A DNA stretch of 7,458 nt from the NCBI GenBank assembly GCA_011390085.1, contig JAABTB010000101.1, positions 1-7,458 on the forward strand. Reading direction: 5' to 3'. The first letter of the stretch is position 1. Every line of letters starts with the position of its first letter. Source of the DNA: Desulfobacula sp. (GTDB taxonomy: Bacteria > Desulfobacterota > Desulfobacteria > Desulfobacterales > Desulfobacteraceae). The position numbers were made by a program, and so were the translations under genes. Below, piece by piece: positions 1 through 7,458 of the stretch. Under the pieces are notes generated by a model. The model was not told the DNA's origin and did no database searches. It worked only from the letters and a program-made list of their open reading frames with translations.

Positions 1-10
1 CTTCCGATCT
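1..10. other. Probable residual Illumina adapter at contig end
   Basis: The first ten bases, CTTCCGATCT, are identical to the 3' end of the Illumina TruSeq adapters (which end in GCTCTTCCGATCT). On the minus strand they read AGATCGGAAG, the usual adapter-trimming prefix. The rpsJ reading frame is excellent up to the codon at 11-13 (Asp of the Gly-Val-Asp near the S10 C-terminus). It then turns into Arg-Ser-Glu exactly at this boundary, where the family has Val-x-Ile. The break in homology and the adapter match coincide to the base, so these bases are very probably not genomic. Confidence 0.9.
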
Positions 11-301
11 GTCCACCCCGGGAGAAAGATCAAGCTTCATCAAAGCATCAACTGTCTGCTGGGTGGGTTCAAGTATATCCAACATTCTTTTATGCGTTCT
101 GATTTCAAATTGTTCACGTGATTTTTTATTCACATGAGGAGAACGCAACACCGTAAATTTGTTGATTCGGGTGGGAAGGGGCACCGGTCCTACGATCTTG
201 GCACCTGTTTTTCTTGCAGTATCAACAATATCTACCGAAGACTGATCAAGAAGCTTATGATCATATGCCTTAAGCCTGATCCTAATTTTTGTTTTCAACA
301 T
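11..301 (-). CDS. rpsJ: 30S ribosomal protein S10 (3' end missing)
   Basis: S10 is a small-subunit head protein that also serves as NusE in transcription antitermination. The frame gives 97 residues from ATG at 301. It begins [20 protein letters not shown] and carries the family signatures GPVPLPTR (about 38-45), [11 protein letters not shown] (49-59), EIRTH (66-70) and [16 protein letters not shown] (77-92), ending in Gly-Val-Asp. E. coli S10 has 103 residues, so only about five or six codons and the stop are missing. The loop residues His56-Val57, where tetracycline-resistance changes occur in other bacteria, are wild type. The gene starts 20 bases after the tuf stop, with AGGAAG at 313-318 as a somewhat distant ribosome-binding site, so it is very likely co-transcribed with tuf. 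In many bacteria rpsJ opens the S10 operon; that operon would continue beyond the left edge. Confidence 0.95.
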
Positions 302-312
302 GATTGACCATT

Positions 313-318
313 CTTCCT
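313..318 (-). promoter_or_regulatory. Ribosome-binding site of rpsJ
   Basis: AGGAAG lies 11 bases before the rpsJ ATG, within the 20-base tuf-rpsJ gap. The spacing is longer than ideal. No other in-frame start fits S10 homology: the nearer upstream ATG (309-311) is out of frame. Confidence 0.6.
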
Positions 319-321
319 ATC

Positions 322-1515
322 TTATTGAACAATTTCACCGATAACGCCTGCGCCAACGGTACGGCCGCCTTCTCTAATCGCAAACCGAAGTTCTTTTTCC
401 ATGGCTATGGGGTTAATCAGTTCTACATTGATGGTTGCATTGTCTCCGGGCATGATCATCTCAACCCCTTCATCCAATGTCAAAACTCCGGTTATATCCG
501 TTGTTCTGAAAAAGAACTGGGGTCTGTAGCCGGTAAAGAACGGTGTATGACGACCACCTTCTTCCTTGCTCAGGGCATACATCTCTGCTCTGAACTTGGT
601 ATGCGGTGTGATGGTTCCGGGCTTGGCAACAACCTGGCCCCTTTCTACCTGTTCACGTTTGGTCCCGCGCAAGAGAAGACCTACATTGTCTCCGGCCTGG
701 CCTTCATCCAGAAGTTTTCTGAACATCTCAACACCGGTACAAACCGTCTTGGATGTTTCCCGGATGCCCACGATCTCGATTTCTTCACCGGTCTTGATGA
801 TACCGCGTTCGATTCTTCCGGTCACAACCGTTCCACGGCCGGAAATGCTGAATACATCTTCAATCGGCATCAAGAAAGGTTTGGCCGTATCTCTCACAGG
901 TTCCGGAACATAGGAGTCCAGTGTTTCCAGAAGTTGAAATATGCATTTGGCATCTTCACTGTTCACATCATCGCTTTCAAGGGCTTTGAGCGCACTGCCC
1001 CGAATGATCGGTGTGGTATCCCCCGGAAATTCATAGGTGTCCAGAAGCTCCTGAAGCTCCATCTCCACCAGCTCTATCAATTCTTCATCATCCACCATGT
1101 CGCATTTGTTCAGGAACACTACGATTGTGGGCACTCCAACCTGACGTGCCAGCAGAATATGTTCTCTGGTCTGCGGCATGGGGCCGTCATCGGCACTGAC
1201 CACCAGTATGGCGCCATCCATCTGGGCTGCACCCGTGATCATATTCTTTATATAGTCTGCATGGCCCGGACAGTCAACATGCGCGTAGTGACGGTTTGGG
1301 GTCTCATACTCGACATGGGCCGTTGCAATGGTGATACCGCGTTCTCTTTCTTCAGGCGCCTTGTCTATCTGGTCAAACGGGATATATGACCCAAACCCCT
1401 TCATCGCTGAATGCTTTGTGATTGCCGCCGTCAGCGTCGTCTTCCCATGATCGATATGACCAATTGTGCCTATGTTCACATGCGGCTTTGTCCGCGCAAA
1501 TTTCTCCTTAGCCAT
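322..1515 (-). CDS. tuf: Translation elongation factor EF-Tu
   Basis: EF-Tu is the GTPase that delivers aminoacyl-tRNA to the ribosomal A site. The 397-residue product is full length for the family (394-397). The GTP-binding motifs are all present: G1 GHIDHGKT at 19-26 (Ile where Val is usual), the switch I motif RGITI at 59-63, G3 DCPGH at 81-85, G4 NKCD at 136-139, and G5 SALK at 174-177. Domains 2 and 3 follow, including [13 protein letters not shown] and the RTTDITG region, and the protein ends [12 protein letters not shown]. The ATG at 1515 has a near-perfect ribosome-binding site, AGGAGGA at 1522-1528, with a six-base spacer. It lies 44 bases after rpsG, where fusA (EF-G) sits in the classical str operon, and 20 bases before rpsJ. 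Whether the genome has a second tuf copy cannot be seen here. Confidence 0.98.
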   Translation of the reverse strand: MAKEKFARTKPHVNIGTIGHIDHGKTTLTAAITKHSAMKGFGSYIPFDQIDKAPEERERGITIATAHVEYETPNRHYAHVDCPGHADYIKNMITGAAQMDGAILVVSADDGPMPQTREHILLARQVGVPTIVVFLNKCDMVDDEELIELVEMELQELLDTYEFPGDTTPIIRGSALKALESDDVNSEDAKCIFQLLETLDSYVPEPVRDTAKPFLMPIEDVFSISGRGTVVTGRIERGIIKTGEEIEIVGIRETSKTVCTGVEMFRKLLDEGQAGDNVGLLLRGTKREQVERGQVVAKPGTITPHTKFRAEMYALSKEEGGRHTPFFTGYRPQFFFRTTDITGVLTLDEGVEMIMPGDNATINVELINPIAMEKELRFAIREGGRTVGAGVIGEIVQ

Positions 1516-1521
1516 TTTAAT

Positions 1522-1528
1522 TCCTCCT
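1522..1528 (-). promoter_or_regulatory. Strong ribosome-binding site of tuf
   Basis: AGGAGGA, followed by ATTAAA and the tuf ATG. It is the best Shine-Dalgarno match in the window, which suits a protein needed at much higher levels than S7 or S12 from the same transcript. Confidence 0.85.
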
Positions 1529-1559
1529 GTGGAATGTTTTCAGGATATTCAAAATATAA

Positions 1560-2030
1560 TTACCACCTGAAATGAGCAAATGCCTTGTTGGCTTCTGCCA
1601 TTTTGTGTGTATCTTCCTTTTTCTTCATTGCTCCGCCGCGCTGGTTATAGGCATCAAGCACTTCTGAGGCCAGCTTTTTTGCAAACCCTTTTTCAGAGCG
1701 TTTACGGCTGAAATCTATTAACCAACGGAAGGCAAGCGCCATCTGTCTGCCTGTTTTAATATCCGTCGGCACCTGATAGGTCGAACCACCAATTCGCCGG
1801 GATTTTACCTCAACCGTCGGCTTGATATTATCAAATGCCTTTTTCAATATGACCAGAGCGGGCTCGCCTATTTTCTCTTCTGCAATCAACAAGGCTTCTT
1901 TTACAACTTTTCGAGCTGCATTTTTCTTCCCGTTTTTCATGACGCAGTTAACAAATTTTGCGGCAAGTTTTTCTTCCTGCGTTGCATTTTTTGTCGTATT
2001 ATCAAGATTTATTTCTTTTACCGCCATCAT
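1560..2030 (-). CDS. rpsG: 30S ribosomal protein S7, with atypical N-terminus
   Basis: S7 nucleates assembly of the small-subunit head on the 16S rRNA 3' major domain. The 156-residue product has the usual length of the shorter bacterial form. From about residue 25 it is standard: AKFVNCVMKNGKK (24-36), KPTVEVKSRRIGGSTYQVP (70-88), FRWLIDFSRKR (101-111), and the ending MAEANKAFAHFRW (144-156). The first 24 residues are not standard. The arginine-rich MPRRR start and the following LPDP segment found in E. coli S7 are replaced by an uncharged-to-acidic stretch of the same length. The start is constrained: the in-frame stop TAG at 2046-2048 leaves only the tandem ATGs at 2030 and 2027. GGTGG at 2037-2041 is a modest ribosome-binding site. 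It lies 31 bases after rpsL and 44 before tuf. Confidence 0.96.
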   Translation of the reverse strand: MMAVKEINLDNTTKNATQEEKLAAKFVNCVMKNGKKNAARKVVKEALLIAEEKIGEPALVILKKAFDNIKPTVEVKSRRIGGSTYQVPTDIKTGRQMALAFRWLIDFSRKRSEKGFAKKLASEVLDAYNQRGGAMKKKEDTHKMAEANKAFAHFRW

Positions 2031-2036
2031 TCGTGT

Positions 2037-2041
2037 CCACC
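2037..2041 (-). promoter_or_regulatory. Weak ribosome-binding site of rpsG
   Basis: GGTGG, six bases before the first of two tandem ATG codons (nine before the second), inside an AT-rich 31-base gap. It is one mismatch from GGAGG. The gap is too short to hold the S7-binding repressor structure described between rpsL and rpsG of E. coli, and no comparable hairpin is seen. Confidence 0.5.
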
Positions 2042-2061
2042 ATAACTAAAAAATTTTAAAT

Positions 2062-2433
2062 TTATTTGGGTCGTTTTGCACCATATTTTGATCGGCCCTG
2101 CCTTCTATCATCAACCCCTAAGGTATCAAGGGCGCCCCTGACAATATGATAGCGAACACCCGGAAGGTCCTTTACCCTACCACCCCTCACAAGGACAACG
2201 GAGTGCTCCTGAAGATTATGCCCCATGCCGGGGATATATGCAGCAACCTCCATTCCCGTAGTCAATCGAACCCTGGCCACTTTTCTCAAAGCGGAGTTCG
2301 GTTTCTTGGGTGTAGATGTGTACACTCTAGTGCAGACACCACGTTTCTGCGGACCACCCTTTAAACCGGGCGTACTGATCTTTTTTTCCGCTTTTTTTCT
2401 ACCTTTTCGAACCAACTGATTAATGGTCGGCAT
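2062..2433 (-). CDS. rpsL: 30S ribosomal protein S12
   Basis: S12 sits at the decoding centre and contributes to translational accuracy. The 123-residue product from ATG at 2433 starts [12 protein letters not shown], as the family does. It contains the conserved CPQ-like [13 protein letters not shown] (27-39), [18 protein letters not shown] (41-58), [26 protein letters not shown] without its usual breaks (71-96), and the basic tail ending SKYGAKRPK. Lys43, Lys88 and Pro91, where streptomycin-resistance changes arise, are wild type, as is Asp89, the residue that is methylthiolated in E. coli. A GTG at 2457 would add eight residues, but it lies upstream of the ribosome-binding site and is not expected for S12. 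The gene follows rpoC after 101 bases containing a promoter and precedes rpsG by 31 bases. Confidence 0.97.
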   Translation of the reverse strand: MPTINQLVRKGRKKAEKKISTPGLKGGPQKRGVCTRVYTSTPKKPNSALRKVARVRLTTGMEVAAYIPGMGHNLQEHSVVLVRGGRVKDLPGVRYHIVRGALDTLGVDDRRQGRSKYGAKRPK

Positions 2434-2446
2434 AACTTTTCCAACG

Positions 2447-2452
2447 CTCCTT
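2447..2452 (-). promoter_or_regulatory. Ribosome-binding site of rpsL (long spacing)
   Basis: AAGGAG lies 13 bases before the rpsL ATG. This is longer than the usual 5-9, but it is the only good match in the leader. Its position downstream of the alternative GTG at 2457 argues against that start. A weaker GGA at 2440-2442 is closer to the ATG. Confidence 0.55.
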
Positions 2453-2491
2453 ATCACGGTTTAACTATTGTCATACACGACAAAATATTAG

Positions 2492-2520
2492 ATATTACGT
2501 TCACATCCTCTAAAAGTCAA
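2492..2520 (-). promoter_or_regulatory. Sigma-70-type promoter for rpsL-rpsG-tuf-rpsJ
   Basis: On the minus strand TTGACT (2515-2520) is five of six to the -35 consensus. It is followed by exactly 17 bases and TAATAT (2492-2497), four of six to the -10 consensus. A second TAATAT follows one base later (2485-2490). The predicted start near 2484 would give a leader of about 50 bases. The -10 region overlaps a short inverted repeat (AATAT-TAG-ATATT, plus strand 2484-2496), which may simply reflect AT-richness. The element lies in the rpoC-rpsL gap, in the right orientation to uncouple the translation genes from rpoBC. This is inferred from sequence only. Confidence 0.7.
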
Positions 2521-2534
2521 GTTTTTTCTTAAGA

Positions 2535-5500
2535 TTATACCTGGACAATCTCTCCTAATCCAACTTCAACTTTGTCATACCCCGGGAATCCGGTTCCGGC
2601 AGGAATCATCCTGCCCATAATGACATTTTCCTTAAGTCCTTTCAGATCATCGTGCTTCCCTTCAATGGCTGCAAGGGTCAATACCTTGGTTGTTTCCTGG
2701 AAGGATGCCGCGGAAAGAAAACTGTCTGTTGATAAGGACGCTTTTGTAATACCAAGGATTAAGGGCTCGCCCTTGGCCGGCTCGCCGCCTTTCATGGCAA
2801 CAGCCCGGTTTGTTTCTTCAAACTGAACCCGATCAATCTGTTCATCCGGTATAAAATTGGTGTCTCCTGTGGAAACAACTTTTACCCGCCTCATCATCTG
2901 CCGGATGACAACTTCAATGTGTTTATCATTAATTCTTACCCCCTGAAGACGGTAGACTTCCTGTACCTCATCCACCAGGTATTTGGCCAGGGCCACTTCA
3001 CCCTTGATATTCATAATATCCTGAGGATTTGCACTGCCGGCAATCAAGGGATCACCCGCTTTTACATAATCACCGTCATATACCGTTACATGCTGCCCTT
3101 TGGGAATGGAATACTCTTTGCTCTCCCCGACATCGGTCGGTGTAACGGTGACCTTCTGTCTTCCCTTGGTGCCTTTGGATACAACGACATACCCATCAAT
3201 TTCGGTCAGCACTCCAGGATCTTTGGGCTTTCTAACTTCAAAAAGCTCTGCAACCCTAGGAAGACCTCCGGTAATATCCTTGGTCTTGGTTGTGGCTCTC
3301 GGCAGTTTTGCAATAACATCTCCTGCCATTACCTGATCGTCATCTTCAACTTTCAGAATGGCATTTACCGGCAGATAATACCTTGCCGCCATTTTAGAAT
3401 TGGGAAGCTTAACGCCTTTTCCTTCCTTATCCTTAATGGTTATTCTCGGTCTTATCTCACTGTCCCTGCCTTCGATAATGGTACGGGAAACCTTTCCGGT
3501 GACAGGGTCTATCTGTTCCTGAACCGTATTGCCGACGTCAATATCAGCAAACCGTACCCTGCCTGAAACCTCAGTGATAATCGGTGTTGTAAAAGGATCC
3601 CAGGTGGCAATGACATCCCCCGGCTCTACTTTCTGGCCGTTTTTAATATGAAGGGTGGCCCCATAGATAACGTTTTCTTTGGCTCTTTCCCGCCCTTCTT
3701 CACCAACAATGGTGATTCCGCCACCCTTACGATTCATGACAATAATTTCATTCCCGGCAGAAATAACGGTCTGGATATCTTCATTGAATTGTAATATCCC
3801 CCCCACCCTTGCTTTGATTTCGGCAACTTCAACCTTTCTGGATGCCGTCCCCCCGATATGGAAGGTTCTCATGGTCAACTGGGTTCCCGGCTCACCAATG
3901 GACTGGGCGGCAACAATACCGATGGCCTGGCCGATCTCCACGGTCTCTCCATGGGCAAGATCCCGGCCATAACATCTGGAGCAGACCCCATGCTTGGAAT
4001 TGCAGGTGAGTACAGAGCGGATTTTGACTTTCTGAACCCCTGCCTCTTCAATTTTTTTGACATGGGTTTCAGTGAGTTCAGTGTCAGCTCCGACAATAAA
4101 TTCATCAGAATAAGGATCACGGATATCTTCCTGGGTGACCCGTCCTAATATTCTTTCTCCAAGGGTTTGAATAACCTCACCCCCTTCGTAAAGAGCCTCA
4201 ACTTCGATTCCATTGATGGTTCCACAATCAATCTCAACAATGGTGCAATCCTGGCCCACATCGGCCAGACGCCGTGTCAGATATCCGGAATTGGCGGTTT
4301 TCAAAGCCGTATCTGCCAGACCTTTTCGGGCACCATGAGTTGAGATAAAATACTGAAGGACCGAAAGACCTTCCCTGAAGCAGGCTGTGATCGGGTTTTC
4401 AATAATTTCTCCTGAAGGCTTGGCCATCAACCCTCTCATTCCGGCCAACTGGCGCATCTGATCCTTGCTGCCGCGGGCGCCGGAGTCTGCCATGATATAA
4501 ACGGCGTTCAAATTCTCGGCTGAATCCTCATCCTTGGCGCCGGTCGGATTTTTCATGACTTCCATCATGGCATTGGCAATATCATCCGTGCTCTGGGCCC
4601 AGATATCCACCACCTTGTTATATTTCTCACCCTGGGTAATTAATCCTTCAGAGTACTGATTTTTAATATCTTCAATATTTTTCTCTGCCTTGGCAATGAT
4701 ATCCCATTTCTGATCCGGAATAATCATGTCGTCAATACAGATGGAAAGACCGCCCAGAGTAGAATACTTATACCCGATGTCTTTAAGGCGGTCGGAAAGG
4801 ATAACGGTTTCCTTCAGTCCGATATTCCGATAGGCATAATCAATCAGCTTTACAATGGAAGATTTATCCATCAGTTTGTTGACCAGATTAAAAGGAAGCG
4901 TGGTTTTACGCTCATCGACCTTGAATATGGTATAATATTCACCTATTTTTCGGATATCCGTAAATTGTTCCTCTTTTAATCCGAAAAGCTGTTCCACAAT
5001 AATTTCAGAAACCTGGAACAGATTTTTAAATTCTTTCCGGGTTAACAGATCCGTCTTTCCCCTGGTCTTTTTAAGCTCGTCATCGGAATATTTTTTTAAT
5101 ATCTTATCAAATTCCTTGCCCGCCTTTAATTCCTCTAACGCAGCTTCACAGTTCTCGAGAGAACGGGATCTGATTCTACTGAGGGATAAGAGCGTGTCAC
5201 CGGGGATCGTTTCCCAAAGAAGAATCCTGCCTGTGGTGGTATCATGCATTTCGTCATCAATCCGGACCTTGATCTTTGCATGCAGGGAGAGTTCCCCGGC
5301 ATCAAATGCAGACCTGACTTCATCAAGGCTTGAAAAATGAACACCTTCACCTTTCTGATTTCTTACGCCCCGGGTCATATAATAAATGCCCAGAACAATA
5401 TCCTGGGTGGGCACGATAATGGGCTGACCGTTTGCCGGGGAAAGAATATTATTGGTGGACAGCATCATGATTCTGGCTTCCAACTGGGATTCAAGAGAAA

Positions 5501-6917
5501 GCGGAACATGAACGGCCATCTGGTCACCGTCAAAGTCGGCATTAAAAGCAGGGCAAACCAGAGGGTGAAGCTGAATGGCTTTTCCTTCGATCAATACCGG
5601 TTCAAAGGCCTGAAATCCCAGTCGATGAAGCGTAGGAGCCCTGTTGAGCATTACAGGGTATTCCTTGACAACGGATTCGAGGGCGTCCCAGACTTCGGTT
5701 TCTTCTCGTTCGACCATTTTCTTGGCGCTTTTAACCGTTGAAACAAGACCTTTTTGCTCCAGATAATTATAAATAAACGGTTTAAACAGCTCAAGGGCCA
5801 TTTTTTTCGGGATACCGCACTGGTGTAGCCTTAACTCGGAACCAACGGTGATAACCGTACGACCTGAATAATCCACACGTTTGCCTAAGAGGTTTTGCCG
5901 GAAACGGCCTTGTTTCCCTTTTAAGGTATCACTCAAGGATTTCAGGGGCCGTTTGTTGGTACCGGTAACCACCCTGCCGTGACGCCCATTGTCAAACAGG
6001 ACGTCAACCGCTTCCTGGAGCATTCGCTTTTCATTTCTGACGATGATATCAGGGGCATTCAGGTCCACCAGTCTTTTAAGCCGGTTATTTCTATTCAGAA
6101 CCCTGCGGTACAGATCGTTCAGGTCCGAGGTTGCGAACCGTCCCCCTTCAAGAGGAACAAGGGGCCGAAGGTCCGGCGGAAGAATCGGACAAGCCGTCAA
6201 TATCATTCGTGCCGGTTCAATGCCGGAGGTTAAAAACGCATCAATAACCTTAAGACGCTTGGCCATTTTTTGCTGCTTGGCAACGGACTTTGTGGATTGA
6301 ATTTCTTCTTTTAATTCATCATGAACCTGCTGAAGATTGATCTCGTTCAACAGCCTTAGAATTGCTTCAGCACCGATACCGGCCTCAAATCCTTCTTCGC
6401 CGAATGTTTCCTGGGCTTCATAATATTGATCGTCTGAAAGAAGCTGGAGCCGTTTAAGACTTGTTTCTTTTGGCTCAATGACAATATAAGAATCAAAATA
6501 TAAAACTTTTTCAAGGCTTTTCAGTGTTAAATCAAGAACATTACCGATTTTGCTGGGAAGGCTTTTTAAAAACCAGATATGAGATACAGGAGAAGCAAGT
6601 TCTATATGGGCCATTCTCTCCCGGCGCACTTTGGACTGAATCACCTCGACCCCGCATTTTTCACACACGACCCCGCGGTGTTTCATACGTTTGTATTTGC
6701 CGCAATTACACTCATAATCTTTGGTCGGGCCAAACACTTTTGCACAGAAAAGCCCGTCCCTTTCCGGTTTGAATGTCCTGTAATTTATTGTTTCCGGTTT
6801 TTTGATTTCACCATGAGACCACTCCCTGATCTGGTCTGAAGATGCAAGGCTTATTTGAACAGCCGTGTAAATCTTGGGATCTTTTGGCTTTGCGAAGAAA
6901 TCGTATATATTATCCAA
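2535..6917 (-). CDS. rpoC: RNA polymerase subunit beta' with an extra inserted domain
   Basis: RpoC forms the catalytic half of RNA polymerase with RpoB. The product has 1460 residues against 1407 in E. coli. The following are visible: the N-terminal zinc site (Cys70, 72, 85, 88); the catalytic [12 protein letters not shown] (459-470) with Asp461, 463 and 465; the secondary-channel rim region (about 700-775); the second zinc site (Cys898, 972, 979, 982); the bridge helix (about 852-885); and the trigger loop with Met1016 and His1020. An SI3-type insertion (about 1027-1212) splits the trigger loop, as in E. coli. A further block of about 100 residues (573-673) has no counterpart in E. coli and resembles a parvulin domain. 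The E. coli-like C-terminal tail is absent; the protein ends GLGEIVQV. The start is TTG at 6917, set by AAGGAG six bases upstream. No frameshift is seen. Confidence 0.98.
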   Translation of the reverse strand: MDNIYDFFAKPKDPKIYTAVQISLASSDQIREWSHGEIKKPETINYRTFKPERDGLFCAKVFGPTKDYECNCGKYKRMKHRGVVCEKCGVEVIQSKVRRERMAHIELASPVSHIWFLKSLPSKIGNVLDLTLKSLEKVLYFDSYIVIEPKETSLKRLQLLSDDQYYEAQETFGEEGFEAGIGAEAILRLLNEINLQQVHDELKEEIQSTKSVAKQQKMAKRLKVIDAFLTSGIEPARMILTACPILPPDLRPLVPLEGGRFATSDLNDLYRRVLNRNNRLKRLVDLNAPDIIVRNEKRMLQEAVDVLFDNGRHGRVVTGTNKRPLKSLSDTLKGKQGRFRQNLLGKRVDYSGRTVITVGSELRLHQCGIPKKMALELFKPFIYNYLEQKGLVSTVKSAKKMVEREETEVWDALESVVKEYPVMLNRAPTLHRLGFQAFEPVLIEGKAIQLHPLVCPAFNADFDGDQMAVHVPLSLESQLEARIMMLSTNNILSPANGQPIIVPTQDIVLGIYYMTRGVRNQKGEGVHFSSLDEVRSAFDAGELSLHAKIKVRIDDEMHDTTTGRILLWETIPGDTLLSLSRIRSRSLENCEAALEELKAGKEFDKILKKYSDDELKKTRGKTDLLTRKEFKNLFQVSEIIVEQLFGLKEEQFTDIRKIGEYYTIFKVDERKTTLPFNLVNKLMDKSSIVKLIDYAYRNIGLKETVILSDRLKDIGYKYSTLGGLSICIDDMIIPDQKWDIIAKAEKNIEDIKNQYSEGLITQGEKYNKVVDIWAQSTDDIANAMMEVMKNPTGAKDEDSAENLNAVYIMADSGARGSKDQMRQLAGMRGLMAKPSGEIIENPITACFREGLSVLQYFISTHGARKGLADTALKTANSGYLTRRLADVGQDCTIVEIDCGTINGIEVEALYEGGEVIQTLGERILGRVTQEDIRDPYSDEFIVGADTELTETHVKKIEEAGVQKVKIRSVLTCNSKHGVCSRCYGRDLAHGETVEIGQAIGIVAAQSIGEPGTQLTMRTFHIGGTASRKVEVAEIKARVGGILQFNEDIQTVISAGNEIIVMNRKGGGITIVGEEGRERAKENVIYGATLHIKNGQKVEPGDVIATWDPFTTPIITEVSGRVRFADIDVGNTVQEQIDPVTGKVSRTIIEGRDSEIRPRITIKDKEGKGVKLPNSKMAARYYLPVNAILKVEDDDQVMAGDVIAKLPRATTKTKDITGGLPRVAELFEVRKPKDPGVLTEIDGYVVVSKGTKGRQKVTVTPTDVGESKEYSIPKGQHVTVYDGDYVKAGDPLIAGSANPQDIMNIKGEVALAKYLVDEVQEVYRLQGVRINDKHIEVVIRQMMRRVKVVSTGDTNFIPDEQIDRVQFEETNRAVAMKGGEPAKGEPLILGITKASLSTDSFLSAASFQETTKVLTLAAIEGKHDDLKGLKENVIMGRMIPAGTGFPGYDKVEVGLGEIVQV
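3282..3839 (-). other. SI3-type trigger-loop insertion within rpoC
   Basis: Codons for residues of about 1027-1212 separate the first arm of the trigger loop (ending near TFHIGG) from the second (resuming near [16 protein letters not shown]). The segment aligns by eye with E. coli SI3 (about 943-1130), sharing the [18 protein letters not shown] and AxYxLPxxAIxxVEDxxxxxxGD patterns. In E. coli SI3 is built from two sandwich-barrel hybrid modules. Its presence supports a Gram-negative, proteobacteria-like polymerase. Boundaries are approximate. Confidence 0.85.
4899..5201 (-). other. Parvulin/PpiC-like insertion within rpoC
   Basis: These codons give RpoC residues 573-673, inserted between the conserved [13 protein letters not shown] and [12 protein letters not shown]. 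In E. coli those two motifs are separated by only two residues. The order of elements follows a PpiC domain: a first strand (LSRIRSRS, 579-586), a helix ending in LKAGKEF (597-603), ILKKYS (606-611), a Gly-containing loop into LLTRKEF (624-630), a helix with [11 protein letters not shown] (641-651), and a final strand [11 protein letters not shown] (661-671). The catalytic-type histidines are missing (Arg581 and Thr663 occupy their places), so isomerase activity looks unlikely. Positions 4921-5160 are 36% GC against about 51% for 5401-5580. The domain assignment is by eye and inferred. Confidence 0.7.
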
Positions 6918-6923
6918 TGTCTT

Positions 6924-6927
6924 CTCC

Positions 6928-6929
<2 letters not shown>
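6924..6929 (-). promoter_or_regulatory. Ribosome-binding site of rpoC overlapping rpoB stop
   Basis: AAGGAG begins on the second base of the rpoB stop codon (TAA, 6928-6930) and lies six bases before the TTG at 6917. It fixes the rpoC start at TTG despite the non-ATG codon. It also places rpoC initiation within reach of ribosomes terminating on rpoB, as expected for translational coupling of two subunits needed in equal amounts. Confidence 0.85.

Positions 6930-7458
<529 letters not shown>

Noticed and set aside
1..13. Variant S10 C-terminus ending Asp-Arg-Ser-Glu
   Set aside because: The non-matching residues are encoded exactly by the ten bases identical to the Illumina adapter.
304..1389. 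Long plus-strand open frame of 361 codons opposite tuf
   Set aside because: It lies almost wholly antisense to tuf, whose protein is unmistakable. The translation shows no recognisable family and is the kind of shadow frame that the biased codon use of a highly expressed gene produces.
1540..1590. Possible promoter in front of tuf (TATATT near the rpsG stop)
   Set aside because: A -10-like hexamer is present, but no convincing -35 hexamer exists 16-18 bases upstream. The AT-rich gap alone explains the match.
1958..2030. Frameshift as the cause of the odd S7 N-terminus
   Set aside because: The other two minus-strand frames across this stretch hit stops early and do not encode the canonical arginine-rich arm, so a simple indel does not restore it.
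2434..2457. GTG start adding eight residues to S12
   Set aside because: S12 proteins begin MPTINQLV or similar at the ATG at 2433, and the AAGGAG ribosome-binding site lies downstream of the GTG.
2521..2534. TCTTAAGA palindrome followed by an A run after rpoC as a terminator
   Set aside because: On the transcribed strand it has no loop, very low GC and a run of A rather than U, so it does not fit an intrinsic terminator.
2919..3566. Plus-strand open frame of 215 codons opposite rpoC
   Set aside because: It is antisense to the conserved beta' C-terminal region, has no recognisable motif, and has no ribosome-binding site worth noting. Other plus-strand frames opposite rpoC were dismissed for the same reason.

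Overview
The window is a stretch of bacterial chromosome from the rpoBC/str region, with every gene on the minus strand. Read 5'->3' on that strand it holds the 3' end of rpoB, complete rpoC, rpsL, rpsG and tuf, and a nearly complete rpsJ that runs off the left edge. All six encode core information-processing proteins: two RNA polymerase subunits, ribosomal proteins S12, S7 and S10, and elongation factor EF-Tu. The organism looks like a Gram-negative of the old Deltaproteobacteria (Desulfobacterota, probably Desulfobacterales-like). This rests on the gene order leading from rpoBC through tuf into rpsJ, a RpoC with an SI3-type trigger-loop insertion, and the style of the EF-Tu sequence. It is an impression from protein sequence, not a phylogenetic placement.

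Layout: rpoB (partial, 6928-7458) is followed after 10 bases by rpoC (2535-6917), whose ribosome-binding site overlaps the rpoB stop codon. A 101-base gap (2434-2534) carries a good sigma-70-type promoter facing rpsL. Then come rpsL (2062-2433), rpsG (1560-2030), tuf (322-1515) and rpsJ (11-301), with gaps of 31, 44 and 20 bases. No terminator is visible, so read-through from rpoBC plus fresh initiation at the internal promoter is the likely expression plan. There is no gene-free stretch longer than 101 bases.

The main surprise is inside rpoC. The protein is 1460 residues long and carries about 100 extra residues (573-673) relative to E. coli beta', between the active-site domain and the secondary-channel rim. 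The segment resembles a parvulin/PpiC-type peptidyl-prolyl isomerase fold that has lost its usual histidines. Two smaller oddities follow. Ribosomal protein S7 has a replaced N-terminal arm without the usual arginine-rich start. The str cluster lacks fusA, so rpsG is followed directly by tuf.

The first ten bases match the end of the Illumina TruSeq adapter exactly and interrupt rpsJ just before its stop. They should be treated as a sequencing artefact at a contig end.
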